Assembly (NCBI GenBank): GCA_963695415.1
Contig: CAVOGL010000023.1
Location: 579,547-643,546 of the forward strand
Length of the DNA stretch: 64,000 bases
Direction: 5' to 3'
Source: CAVXWV01 sp963695415
GTDB lineage: Bacteria; Chloroflexota; Anaerolineae; Anaerolineales; UBA4823
Shown piece after piece: positions 48,514 to 58,096 of this stretch. The number at the start of each line of letters is the position of its first letter. Within the stretch, counting starts at the first letter, position 1. The notes under the pieces are model-generated. The model searched no databases, was not told where the DNA came from, and saw only the letters and a list, made by a program, of their open reading frames with translations. The position numbers were made by a program, and so were the translations under genes.

Positions 48514-49848
48514 TTAATCTTTGTCTGGAAAAATCTTGTTGAACACGTCCGGAGCGTATTCGTTGACCAATTCTGTGGAAATGCCGTTGGTCTTGCAAAT
48601 CTGGGCAAACATATCAGCACTCGGGCGTTTGCGTCGCGCCTGGGTCTTGATGTCCAGCTCCCACAGCCCGTAGCGCTGTGTCCAGCCCCGGTCCCATTCG
48701 AAGTTATCCACCAGCGTCCAGTGAAAATATCCCTTGATGCCCCAGTTGAAGTTTACGGCTCGCCAGACCTGGTGCAGGTGCTCGAGCAGGTAGCGCTGGC
48801 GCAGCTGGTCATCGGCGTTTTCGATGCCGTTTTCGGTGATAATGATCGGCAGCTTGAATCCTCGCGCCCATTTCAGCGCCTGGTAGATCCCGGGGGGATC
48901 ATTTGCCAGGAAGCCGGTGTCGCTAATATCGGCATCGCGGGGGAAGGAGCGCCGTGCAAAAAGATGCTGCGCGTGAAGCAGGTTGAAGTTCACCAAATCG
49001 CGCGTGTAATAATTCAACCCAAAGAAATCCTGGGTTCCTTTTGCCTCGGGAACGTTGATGCGGAAGAAGGGAAAGCTCAATCTTCCATTGGCAAGCGCCA
49101 ACGGGAAGAGATCATTGAAGGATTTATTCGTCATCCAGGCTACGGTGCGATCCAGGGGTGACCAGCGTGTGCGTGGGATCAATGGACGGATTTGGACAGC
49201 CATTCCAACACGTGCCTGCGGTTGGATGCGGTGGATCGCTTCGTATGCGCTGGCGTGTGCCTTGACCATGTTGGTGGCGGCTTTCACCGCGCTGGGGAAG
49301 TTTCCGCTTCCGGGAGGGAAAACGTCGGAGGCATAGCCGAGTCCCAAGAGTACATTCGGCTCATTGATCGTCACCCAGGTGTTGGCATATTCCTTGAGCG
49401 CATCCACCGTTTTTTCGACATATGCCCTGAACCAGGCAGTAATCTCCGGGTTTTCCCAGCCTCCTTTTTCTTCCACCCACATCGGGTCGGTGAAGTGATG
49501 CAGGGTGACCAGGGGCATGATGTCCCTCTCGTAAAGCCCGCGCAGGATTTGCCGGTAACGGTCAAGGGCATGTTCGTCCCACAAATCCGGTTTTGGCTGG
49601 ACGCGGCTCCACTCGATGGAGAGGCGGTGTGCATTCTGATTTCCGCTGGCAGCCCGGTCAAAATCCTCCCGCCAACGCCCGCCCCACCAGTCACAAGCCA
49701 ACCCGGAAGTGTGCCCGTGGATGATCCTGCCTTCCTGCTGTTCCCAATTCCACCAGTTGTTGTTGGTGTTGTTGCCCTCGACCTGGTGGGAAGATGTGGC
49801 GGTTCCCCATAAAAAACCGCGCGGGAAATGGTAGGTTGCCTGGATCAT
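48514..49848 (-). CDS. GH1 family beta-glucosidase
   Basis: 444 residues from an ATG at 49848 that has AAGGAG upstream; a longer reading to 49935 adds a non-homologous tail. The fold start FPRGFLWGTATSSHQVEG, the acid/base motif TINEPNV, and the nucleophile motif IITENGIE are all present. It hydrolyses beta-linked glucosides or galactosides; no signal peptide, so it acts on imported disaccharides. Neighbouring genes are not obviously part of the same unit. Confidence 0.95.
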   Translation of the reverse strand: MIQATYHFPRGFLWGTATSSHQVEGNNTNNNWWNWEQQEGRIIHGHTSGLACDWWGGRWREDFDRAASGNQNAHRLSIEWSRVQPKPDLWDEHALDRYRQILRGLYERDIMPLVTLHHFTDPMWVEEKGGWENPEITAWFRAYVEKTVDALKEYANTWVTINEPNVLLGLGYASDVFPPGSGNFPSAVKAATNMVKAHASAYEAIHRIQPQARVGMAVQIRPLIPRTRWSPLDRTVAWMTNKSFNDLFPLALANGRLSFPFFRINVPEAKGTQDFFGLNYYTRDLVNFNLLHAQHLFARRSFPRDADISDTGFLANDPPGIYQALKWARGFKLPIIITENGIENADDQLRQRYLLEHLHQVWRAVNFNWGIKGYFHWTLVDNFEWDRGWTQRYGLWELDIKTQARRKRPSADMFAQICKTNGISTELVNEYAPDVFNKIFPDKD

Positions 49849-50023
49849 GGTGCTCCTTTGTTGCCTCTCAGATTGTGGAGAAGGGATTCTTTCAATGTCA
49901 TTCGGTCCATATGTCACTGCAAGATGTGTTTCCAACGGTCAATGAGTTCGGTATATTATAATGAAGAAACTTATCATATTTCGCACAAGGACAAGCTAAC
50001 AGTTTGCCCAGAGCTGTATAAAA

Positions 50024-50506
50024 ATGACCCACACAGTTTATATTTCCCTCGGCGTTAATCTGGGCGATCGGCTTGATAACCTGCACATGGCTGTGGACCT
50101 GATGCGAAATGTGCTCGAAGTAAAAAGGTTGTCATCGATTTATGAAACTCCGCCATGGGGTTATAAAGACCAGCCTGCTTTCCTCAACCAGGTGATGGAG
50201 GCAGTCACCCAGCTCCCACCGCAGATGCTGCTGGCGTGTTTGAAAGATATCGAAAAGAAAATGGGGAGGGTCAAGACGATCACCAATGGGCCTCGAACGA
50301 TAGACCTGGATGTGATTTTTTATGATGATTTGATCGTTGAATCGCCGGAATTGAGCATACCTCACCCGCGTCTGCAGGGGCGCGGCTTCGTCCTGGTGCC
50401 ATTGGCGGAGCTGGCACCAGACTTTTGCCACCCACATACCGGACAAACGATAAGCCAGATGATGGCGCTAGCTGACCGGGAGGGAATTAAGTTGTTCGCA
50501 GGTTAG
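50024..50506 (+). CDS. folK: 2-amino-4-hydroxy-6-hydroxymethyldihydropteridine pyrophosphokinase
   Basis: 160 residues with the family landmarks GVNLGDRLDNL, YETPPWGYKDQPAFLNQV, RTIDLDVIFYDD (Mg/ATP Asp pair) and IPHPRLQGRGFVLVPLAEL. It transfers pyrophosphate from ATP to the pterin before dihydropteroate synthase acts. folP lies downstream with one unknown gene between. The length is normal. The ribosome site is weak. Confidence 0.95.
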   Translation: MTHTVYISLGVNLGDRLDNLHMAVDLMRNVLEVKRLSSIYETPPWGYKDQPAFLNQVMEAVTQLPPQMLLACLKDIEKKMGRVKTITNGPRTIDLDVIFYDDLIVESPELSIPHPRLQGRGFVLVPLAELAPDFCHPHTGQTISQMMALADREGIKLFAG

Positions 50507-50572
50507 AAATCCAAATGACCAGTTGTCGGGTAGAATAGATAATCAACAACCAAAAGACGGAACAGAGGTGTG

Positions 50573-50998
50573 ATGATGCCAGATAAAGAACAAAAACCAT
50601 TAAATTGGGCACCCGAGCCAGGAATTGGCTACGTGGTCGTGCGTCGCCAGGATGGAGGCATGCAGGTTACGTTTATTGATATGGCAGAGAAAACGATGGA
50701 ACATTGGCGCAAATTCGCTTTGTCCCATTTGTTCGATTCGGACAGGTTAACCACAAACCTGTATGACCTGCGGGCAATTCCCAAAATTCCAACGGAAGCA
50801 ATCCAATATGCTTTGGAAGTAAATTCTGATCCATCCGTGCGCAACCTGCGCGTGGCGGTGGTGGTCTCCTCCGAACCCGTCCGCGCAGCCATCGAAGAGA
50901 TTGCAGCCCTCTCACCCAGCGGTGTCGAGATGCAGGTTTTCACGGGTATCGGAGAAGCGGAAGATTGGCTGGAGCGACCCCTCACCCAGGTGTTGTGA
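50573..50998 (+). CDS. Unknown cytoplasmic protein between folK and folP
   Basis: 141 residues, no signal or membrane helix. Alternating strand/helix layout and the NLYDLRAIPKIPTEAIQYAL and SGVEMQVFTGIGEAEDWL segments recall SpoIIAA/STAS-like folds seen in Bacteroidetes and Chloroflexota (the final EAEDWL is typical of such proteins), but the match is by eye only. GAGGTG precedes ATGATG, so the start may be one codon later. It sits 66 bp after folK and 65 bp before folP in the same direction, so it is likely part of that operon without a folate role. Confidence 0.6.
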   Translation: MMPDKEQKPLNWAPEPGIGYVVVRRQDGGMQVTFIDMAEKTMEHWRKFALSHLFDSDRLTTNLYDLRAIPKIPTEAIQYALEVNSDPSVRNLRVAVVVSSEPVRAAIEEIAALSPSGVEMQVFTGIGEAEDWLERPLTQVL

Positions 50999-51063
50999 CC
51001 GGCAAAACTCTAAATAAACCATTACGTTTAGAAGTGCGACCAGCAGGAGAATGTCCGGAGCGG

Positions 51064-51939
51064 ATGAGCCAATTCAATTGGGGAACGCGCTCATACGTGA
51101 TGGGAATCTTGAATATAACGCCGGATAGTTTTTCCGGTGATGGCATGTTGTCTCCCGGCGAACGTGAGTATCAGGCATCCGTTGCCGGCATCTTGGAACG
51201 TGCTCGCCAGTTCGTAGAGGATGGCGCTGACATATTGGATGTAGGCGGTGAGAGCACCCGCCCAGGTTCCCAACCCGTATCTGCGTCTGACGAGCTTGCA
51301 AGGGTGCTGCCGGTGGTCAGCGCGCTGGCTGGAGAACTGGACGTGCCGGTATCGATTGACACCTACAAAGCCGAGGTTGCTGCCGCCTGCCTTGAAGCTG
51401 GAGCGCAGATTGTCAACGATGTCTGGGGACTGAAAGCGGATCCTGAACTGGCGCAAGTCGCTGCGAGCTTCGGGGCTCCGGTCATCCTGATGCACAACCG
51501 TAGTTCCTGGGCAAATGCGGAGGTCAAAGAGCGCCTGGGGGGGCGTTACATTGACGCTCCTTATGAAGACTTGATCGCGGATGTGCAGCGCGAGCTGTTG
51601 GAAAGTGTCGAAATTGCCAGAAGCGCCGGCATCCCGGATGAGCACATCATCCTTGATCCTGGTGTCGGTTTTGGCAAGACCACTGAACAGAACCTGGAAC
51701 TGGTCAGGCGCCTGGATGAAATCCGTGCCCTGGGATTTCCGGTGCTTTTAGGTCCCTCGCGCAAATCTTTCATCGGTTACACGCTCGATCAGCCTGTCGA
51801 CCAGCGCCTGGAAGGGACTATTGCGGCGGTTGTCATGGGGGTGATGCGCGGCGCCGATATCGTCCGTGTCCACGATGTGAAATCAATAACTCGGGCAGTC
51901 CGTATGACGGATGCCTTGTTGGGGAGAAAAATTGGGTGA
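51064..51939 (+). CDS. folP: Dihydropteroate synthase
   Basis: About 291 residues, the usual length, with GILNITPDSFSGDG, DVGGESTRPGS, SIDTYKAEVA, ILMHNRSS and LGPSRKSFIG, all pterin- and phosphate-binding elements of the barrel. It joins p-aminobenzoate to the pterin made by the folK product. The start is uncertain: the ATG at 51064 fits the domain, but in-frame codons extend upstream (for example a GTG at 51034). Its stop overlaps the aconitase start as GTGA, indicating translational coupling. Confidence 0.94.
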   Translation: MSQFNWGTRSYVMGILNITPDSFSGDGMLSPGEREYQASVAGILERARQFVEDGADILDVGGESTRPGSQPVSASDELARVLPVVSALAGELDVPVSIDTYKAEVAAACLEAGAQIVNDVWGLKADPELAQVAASFGAPVILMHNRSSWANAEVKERLGGRYIDAPYEDLIADVQRELLESVEIARSAGIPDEHIILDPGVGFGKTTEQNLELVRRLDEIRALGFPVLLGPSRKSFIGYTLDQPVDQRLEGTIAAVVMGVMRGADIVRVHDVKSITRAVRMTDALLGRKIG

Positions 51940-54683
51940 GTGAACAGGAGTCCTGGATGCAAAATAATCTTTTTGGAGCGAGAGCAGCGTTATCAACTTC
52001 TCACGGTGAATACACTTATTACCGCCTGGGAAAATTAGAAGAAATGGGGTTGACCCAGATTGAAAAACTGCCGTTTTCGATCCGGGTGATGCTTGAGGCG
52101 CTGCTGCGCAATTGTGATGACCACACCGTCACCAGGGAAGATGTCCTCAACCTGGCGGGGTGGCAGCCCAAAGCGCAGAACCGCCCGGTGATGCCCTTCA
52201 AACCGGCGCGGGTGGTGATGCAGGATTTTACTGGTGTGCCGGCAGTCGTTGACCTGGCAGCCATGCGTACCGCCATGCGCCGCCTGGGTGGGGATCCCAA
52301 CAAGATAAATCCTCTGGTCCCGGTAGACCTGGTCATCGATCACTCTGTGCAGGTGGACTTTTTCAATCATCCCGATGCGCTGAAGCGAAACGCGGAGTTA
52401 GAATTCCAGCGCAACCAGGAACGCTACTCCTTCCTGCACTGGGGACAGCACGCATTTAAAAATTTCAGGGTTGTGCCTCCATCCACGGGCATCGTCCACC
52501 AGGTGAACCTCGAATATCTGGCTGATGTGGTCACCAGCATCTCGTACGCAGGTTTCGGCGCCGAATCAGGAGAGGAAGAAGGGGTGCGCATTGCATTTCC
52601 GGATACACTTGTCGGTACTGATTTGCATACAACCATGATTAATGGTCTCGGTGTGGTTGGTTGGGGCGTAGGAGGAATCGAAGCTGAAGCAGCCATGCTT
52701 GGGCAGCCGGTGGACATGCTCACGCCTGAGGTGATTGGTTTCAAACTCTCAGGCATACTCCCTGAGGGGGTGACTGCCACTGATCTCACCCTCACTGTCA
52801 CCCAGATGCTGCGTCAGAAGGGCGTTGTGGGCAAATTCGTTGAGTTTTTTGGACCAGGTCTTCAGACTCTTTCCCTGGCGGACCGGGCGACAATCGCCAA
52901 CATGGCGCCTGAATACGGCGCCACCATTGGCTACTTCCCCGTGGATGATGAGACCCTGCGTTACCTGCGCCTCACCGGACGCTCTGAAGAGGTGATTGAG
53001 CGCGTGGAAACCTACTGCAAAGCGCAAGGTCTATTCCGCACCAGCGTCTCCCCAGATCCAGTTTATTCGGATATCCTCGAACTCGATATCAGCCTGGTCC
53101 AGCCGAGTCTTGCAGGTCCAAAGCGACCACAGGACCGCCTGAACCTGGGGGAGGTCCAGACGGGATTTCGTAAAGCATTGGCTGCCCCAAAGAGTGAAAG
53201 AGGGTTCGAACTGGCGCCAGACAATCTGAACGACACAGTCTCTCTGGGCGCTAACGGCAGCAGCATGGAGATAACACATGGGGCGGTGGTGATCGCGGCA
53301 ATCACCTCGTGCACCAACACATCCAATCCTGATGTAATGGTAGGAGCGGGTCTTGTCGCCAAGAAAGCCCTGCAGCTGGGTCTGGGTGTGAAATCCTACG
53401 TTAAGACGAGTTTGGCGCCCGGTTCGCGCGTGGTTTCCGAATACCTCGGCAAAGCCGGGCTTTTGGAACCACTGGCAGAGCTTGGCTTTAATGTGGTCGG
53501 TTATGGCTGCACCACCTGTATTGGCAATTCAGGTCCGCTCCCCATGGAAGTCGTCAAGGCGATCACCGCAGGGGACCTGGTCGCTGCGGGTGTCCTTTCT
53601 GGCAACCGCAATTTCGAAGGACGCATTCATCCCTATGTCAAAGCCAATTACCTGGCTTCCCCGCCTCTGGTCGTCGCTTATGCTCTGGCAGGGACGGTTG
53701 ATATCGATTTACTCAATGATCCTTTGGGCACGGATCATCAGGGTAACCCTGTCTTCCTGCGTGATATCTGGCCCACGAACGCTGAGATCCGCAGCACCGT
53801 CGACGCAAGCGTGCGCCCTGAGATGTTCAGGGAAAGGTATGCGGCTGTGTTTGAAGGGAACGAAGTATGGAACGCGATCGAGACCGCTGATACTGAATGG
53901 TACCCCTGGGATCCATTTTCTACCTACATACAGGAACCTCCATTTTTTGGTCATCTTCCCATCCAGCCTGACCCGATTGAGGAAATTCACGGCGCACGAG
54001 CATTGGCGGTGCTTGGTGATTCGATCACAACCGACCATATCTCTCCAGCGGGGTCTATCCCCGCAGACAGCCCGGCTGGTAAATACCTGGTGGATCGCGG
54101 TGTATCGCCCAAAGATTTCAACTCCTATGGTTCGAGGCGGGGTAATGACCAGGTGATGGTGCGCGGTACCTTCGCCAACATCCGCCTGAAAAACCTGATG
54201 GTTCCTGGGAAAGAAGGCGGTTTCACGCGCCACCAGCCGGACGGTCAGCAGATGACGATCTTCGAAGCTGCCATGTTGTACATGCGCGAGCGAGTGCCTC
54301 TGGTGGTCCTGGCGGGAAAGGAATATGGCACAGGATCGAGCCGTGATTGGGCGGCGAAGGGCACAGCCCTCTTAGGGGTTGAAGCTGTCATCGCCGAATC
54401 CTACGAACGCATCCACCGTTCGAACTTAATTGGCATGGGAGTGCTCCCGCTTCAATTTATGCAGGATGACAGTGTATCCACGCTGGGCTTAACGGGTGAG
54501 GAGATCTACCATATCGAAGGGCTGCATGATGACTTGCAGCCCGGCGCAAGCGTGAAGGTCAAAGCCGTTAAAGCCGACGGAACGGAGATTGAATTTACAG
54601 CGCTTTCGCGCCTGGACACGCCCGTGGAAGTTGAATATTACCGCAACGACGGGATCCTGAGTTTTCCTCCTCCGCCAGAATGA
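51936..54683 (+). CDS. acnA: Aconitate hydratase, AcnA type
   Basis: 915 residues, the normal AcnA length. The [4Fe-4S] cysteines lie in SCTNTSNP and YGCTTCIGNSG, and the swivel-domain motif GKEYGTGSSRDWAAKG is present. It interconverts citrate and isocitrate in the TCA cycle. The start is GTG overlapping the folP stop by four bases, with GGGGAG upstream, so expression is coupled to folP although the pathways are unrelated. It is the last gene I assign with confidence to the Chloroflexota-like part. Confidence 0.96.
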   Translation: MSEQESWMQNNLFGARAALSTSHGEYTYYRLGKLEEMGLTQIEKLPFSIRVMLEALLRNCDDHTVTREDVLNLAGWQPKAQNRPVMPFKPARVVMQDFTGVPAVVDLAAMRTAMRRLGGDPNKINPLVPVDLVIDHSVQVDFFNHPDALKRNAELEFQRNQERYSFLHWGQHAFKNFRVVPPSTGIVHQVNLEYLADVVTSISYAGFGAESGEEEGVRIAFPDTLVGTDLHTTMINGLGVVGWGVGGIEAEAAMLGQPVDMLTPEVIGFKLSGILPEGVTATDLTLTVTQMLRQKGVVGKFVEFFGPGLQTLSLADRATIANMAPEYGATIGYFPVDDETLRYLRLTGRSEEVIERVETYCKAQGLFRTSVSPDPVYSDILELDISLVQPSLAGPKRPQDRLNLGEVQTGFRKALAAPKSERGFELAPDNLNDTVSLGANGSSMEITHGAVVIAAITSCTNTSNPDVMVGAGLVAKKALQLGLGVKSYVKTSLAPGSRVVSEYLGKAGLLEPLAELGFNVVGYGCTTCIGNSGPLPMEVVKAITAGDLVAAGVLSGNRNFEGRIHPYVKANYLASPPLVVAYALAGTVDIDLLNDPLGTDHQGNPVFLRDIWPTNAEIRSTVDASVRPEMFRERYAAVFEGNEVWNAIETADTEWYPWDPFSTYIQEPPFFGHLPIQPDPIEEIHGARALAVLGDSITTDHISPAGSIPADSPAGKYLVDRGVSPKDFNSYGSRRGNDQVMVRGTFANIRLKNLMVPGKEGGFTRHQPDGQQMTIFEAAMLYMRERVPLVVLAGKEYGTGSSRDWAAKGTALLGVEAVIAESYERIHRSNLIGMGVLPLQFMQDDSVSTLGLTGEEIYHIEGLHDDLQPGASVKVKAVKADGTEIEFTALSRLDTPVEVEYYRNDGILSFPPPPE

Positions 54684-54759
54684 AAGTCGGTAAGCGTTGC
54701 CATGGGCATTGAGAGAAATCAGCTTGTGATATCATCTGCGTGCAAACAGGTATGACAAT

Positions 54760-55714
54760 ATGAAAATCAAGGTTTTTGTTTCCATAATCAGTCTATTCGC
54801 CCTGAGTTATTTTGGAAATCCTGCAGCTGCTTCTCCGGAACTGGGGATTCCTGCGTCAAATGAAGCGGCCGGGGACAGGACCTATCATCGTCTTGTTATT
54901 CTGGGTGATCCTCACCTGCCGGGCAAAAACATCGAATCAAAAGAAAATGTCATCCAGAAAATCAATTCATGGGACGATGTGGACATGGTCATAGCGGTGG
55001 GGGATATCTGTGAAAATCTTGGCACGGACAACGAGTACGGGGCTGTAAAAAAGTTTTTCGGCAGACTGAACAGGCCGCTCTTTCCAATTGCAGGCAATCA
55101 CGACTATATCTATTCAAACTTTTTGAGCCCGCAAGGCAAGCGGGTGAGAGCCGAGGCGGCGTCCAGGGAATACCAAGCTTTGCAAATTTCGCGAGACTTT
55201 CGGGCTGCCGTCGATCTGTTACAGCAAGAAGGCTGGTGGCTATCTGCTCGTTTTCCTTTCGCCGGAAGGTTCGGACCACCTGGTCGAGATGTCAGACCCG
55301 CAAATTGGTTGGTTGCGAGCGGAATTGGAGAAAAACAGAGATGCACCGACCATCATCTTTTTTCATGCGCCCTTGAAAGGCACCCTTCGCGACTATAACA
55401 GCGACGCGAATACGCCAAATTTCATTGCGCAGCCGCATAGAAAAATTCATGAGATCCTTATGCAGAATTCACAGGTGTTTCTTTGGGTTTCCGGCCATAC
55501 CCACACATCCCCCAAAGAAGAGAGCTTTGCCGCGCCCATCAATAGTTACGCAAACCGGGTAACCAATATTCATAACACGGACATGAACCGTGAAACGATC
55601 TGGACCAATTCGCTTTTCTTGTATCCCGACAAAGTCGTTGTCAAGACCTACCAACATAAAAGCGGTATCTGGCTTCCGGATTTTGAGCGAACCATATCAG
55701 CTCCCCAGCGTTAA
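54760..55714 (+). CDS. Secreted calcineurin-like metallophosphoesterase, frameshifted near 55185
   Basis: Restored length is about 317 residues. A cleavable signal peptide ends near PAAAS. Metal ligands follow in order: GDPHL, VGDICEN, AGNHDY, FFHAPL and SGHTHT. After YQALQ the reading frame must change at about 55180-55190, beside an AAATTT run, to give the expected RETFGLPSICYS and then VEMSDPQIGWLRAEL. As it stands the first frame ends at 55398 without the last ligands. The protein style is proteobacterial rather than Chloroflexota-like, which puts the compositional boundary just upstream. Confidence 0.82.
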
Positions 55715-55785
55715 AGGAGAATTTCAGTTGGATTTCTCTGGCAATATCCCGTGTATCCAAGCAAGGTTTTTTGGAGATTCATCCC

Positions 55786-56706
55786 ATGCCCATCGGAAAT
55801 AGACTTTATCGTGGGTGTCTGCATATGCTGGCGGCAATGCTTTTCGTGTGGACGCTGACGGGGTCACCGATCACGGCGGCTGCCGGTCCCACGATCACGA
55901 TCGCCCCGGGAGCGGGCAGCTTCTCCTTCGTTGATGAGCACGGTGAGCCGTCCAGGCAGATCACCGTCTACACCTACCTGCCCGAGAGGCTCACGCCGAG
56001 CGCTGCACCGATAGTTTTCGTCATGCATGGCCACGGCAAAAACGCCCAGGGCTATCGCGACACCTGGACCGAGCATGCTGACAGGTACCAATTCATGGTC
56101 GTCGTCCCGCTCTTCGACAAGGAACAGTGGGGCGGCGGTGGTTATTCCTACGCGAGCGTCATCGCCAAGGACGGCAAGCCTCGGGCTGCGTCGATGTGGT
56201 CTTTCACCGTCATCGAGCATCTCTTCGACCTCATCAAGCGCTCGACGGGTAATCAGAGCCCCACCTATTTCATCTATGGTCATTCCGAGGGAGGCCAGTT
56301 CGTGCACCGCCTTGTGCTCTTTCTGCCCGAGGCGCGTTATGCCAGAGCGGTGGCCGCCAATCCGGGCTGGTACACCCTGCCGACATTCGACGTCAAGTAT
56401 CCCTATGGACTCGCCGGGTCGCCCGCCACCGCAGCGTCACTCAAGCAGAGCCTCGGACGAGAATTTGTCCTCATGCTCGGCGACCGGGATACGGACCCCA
56501 ACCACAAAGACCTCCGCAAGACGCCGGAGGCAATGGCCCAGGGCGCAACCCGGTTCGAGCGCGGCCAGAACTACTTCAAGGAAACCCGGAAGCGCGCCGC
56601 GAAATTGAAGTGCACACTCGGCTGGCAGATTCAGGTCGTGCCGGGGGCAGCACACCAGAACAGCGAGATGTCCGGACCTGCGGCGGCAGTTCTCATGGGG
56701 GGATGA
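55786..56706 (+). CDS. Secreted alpha/beta hydrolase (esterase or depolymerase-like)
   Basis: 306 residues with a signal peptide ending near ITAAAG. The oxyanion-hole segment FVMHGHGKNAQGY and the nucleophile elbow GHSEGG are clear; an Asp in GDRDTDP and a His in GAAHQNSE are likely to complete the triad. The layout resembles PHB-depolymerase/LpqC-type esterases. GGAG lies nine bases before the ATG at 55786. Its GC is much higher than that of the metallophosphoesterase gene before it, so the two may have different origins. Confidence 0.83.
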   Translation: MPIGNRLYRGCLHMLAAMLFVWTLTGSPITAAAGPTITIAPGAGSFSFVDEHGEPSRQITVYTYLPERLTPSAAPIVFVMHGHGKNAQGYRDTWTEHADRYQFMVVVPLFDKEQWGGGGYSYASVIAKDGKPRAASMWSFTVIEHLFDLIKRSTGNQSPTYFIYGHSEGGQFVHRLVLFLPEARYARAVAANPGWYTLPTFDVKYPYGLAGSPATAASLKQSLGREFVLMLGDRDTDPNHKDLRKTPEAMAQGATRFERGQNYFKETRKRAAKLKCTLGWQIQVVPGAAHQNSEMSGPAAAVLMGG

Positions 56707-56833
56707 TCCTCCCGGCCTGCGGCGACATCGGCGGGTCAATTGAAAAGCCACCGACCGGTCAGCCCAAGGGCGCCACGCAGCCGGACCCAACCTTCAATTT
56801 CTACGAAAATCAAACAGAGAAAGGATCTCAAAA

Positions 56834-57769
56834 ATGTCATCCGGAATCGTGTCGGTGGTGCAAGCAGGTTCAGTCCCCTACAACCGGAAAAAATGTTTGG
56901 AGAAAGTGGCCGAATTGGCCGCCGATGCGGCCCGGGGCGGCGCGCAGTTGGTATTGTTCCCGGAAGCTTTTGTCTCGGCCTACCCCAAGGGTCTGGACTT
57001 CGGGGCCCGGGTGGGAATGCGCTTCCCCGAGGGGCGGGAAGAGTACCGACGCTATTTTGAAAGCGCGGTCGAGGTGCCGTCGCCGGCAACCGAGACGCTG
57101 GGGCAGGTCGCCTGCAAGAACCGGATCACGCTGCTGATCGGCGTTATCGAGCGCGCCGGCGGGACCCTGTACTGCACGGTGCTCTTCTTCTCGCCCCAAG
57201 GCGAATTGATTGCCAAGCACCGCAAGCTCATGCCCACGGCCATGGAACGACTGATCTGGGGGTTCGGTGACGGGTCCACCCTGCCGGTGGTTGACACTCC
57301 CCTGGGTCGGGTCGGCAGCGTGATCTGCTGGGAAAACTACATGCCGATGCTCCGCATGGCCATGTATGCCAAGGGGATTCAACTGTACTGCGTTTCCACG
57401 GTGGACGACCGCGACAGCTGGATTTCCACCATGCGCCATATCGCCTTTGAGGGGCGCTGCTTTGTTCTCTCTGCCTGCCAGTACATCAAACGGGAAGCAT
57501 ACCCTGCAGATTATCCTGCGATTCAAGGCAATGATCCTCAAACCGTACTCATTCGCGGCGGCAGCTGTATTATCAACCCGCTTGGGGAATTTATCGTGGA
57601 GCCGCACTACGGGGAAGAAACCATCCTGACGGCGGAGATCGACCTCGGACAGATTGCGTGCGGCAAGTACGATCTCGACGTCGCGGGCCACTATGCCAGG
57701 CCGGATGTTTTCAAGCTTTGCGTAAATGAAAAGCCTCAAACGGCAGCTACGTTCAGATGCGACGAGTGA
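56834..57769 (+). CDS. Nitrilase (C-N hydrolase family)
   Basis: 311 residues with the Glu-Lys-Cys triad in LFPEAFVSAYP, KHRKLMPT and GSVICWENYMPM. The CWENYMP form and the full length indicate a true nitrilase (nitrile to acid plus ammonia) rather than an amidase or carbamoylase. AAAGGA precedes the ATG. It may share a pathway with the downstream transporter and deaminase genes, but a large palindrome separates them. Confidence 0.93.
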   Translation: MSSGIVSVVQAGSVPYNRKKCLEKVAELAADAARGGAQLVLFPEAFVSAYPKGLDFGARVGMRFPEGREEYRRYFESAVEVPSPATETLGQVACKNRITLLIGVIERAGGTLYCTVLFFSPQGELIAKHRKLMPTAMERLIWGFGDGSTLPVVDTPLGRVGSVICWENYMPMLRMAMYAKGIQLYCVSTVDDRDSWISTMRHIAFEGRCFVLSACQYIKREAYPADYPAIQGNDPQTVLIRGGSCIINPLGEFIVEPHYGEETILTAEIDLGQIACGKYDLDVAGHYARPDVFKLCVNEKPQTAATFRCDE

Positions 57770-57782
57770 CAGAACCCTTTAG

Positions 57783-57925
57783 CAGGATGTTGAAAAACAA
57801 GCATCAGGCCGTCAGCCAAGGCGTGCGGCGTTTTGGAAAGCGCAGCATATGCGTTCATATGTGAGCATTTACAAAAGCCGCACAACGCAGGATCACGGCC
57901 TTAGGCGCAGTTTTTCAACACCCTG
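57783..57925. repeat. 143-bp imperfect palindrome with GTTGAAAAAC arms
   Basis: The outer arms 57783-57798 and 57910-57925 match at 15 of 16 positions, and an inner pair (around GGCCGT...GCGGC and its complement) extends the pairing toward a short centre. It fills the gap after the nitrilase gene and can fold as a terminator. Its shape suggests a small non-coding mobile or REP-like element; from memory, similar GTTGAAAAAC-armed palindromes are frequent in Desulfobacterota genomes. Confidence 0.8.
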
Positions 57926-58096
57926 ATAGATGGTGCCTGGCTGCGCAAAAGAGTGCTTGCATTCGCCTGCCATATCACATATGGGTTGCCAGCGATGAAA
58001 CTGCAGTTGCGTTGCCCGCATTATTTTATTCAACATCTTGAAAATGTTACACTTATTGTAGCATTCCGCCAACCACTTAAAAGAGGAGGAAATGAA

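Noticed and set aside
55864..57739. Long minus-strand frames opposite the hydrolase and nitrilase genes
   Set aside because: They are antisense shadows of high-GC genes, with no motifs of their own; the plus-strand products have complete catalytic residues.
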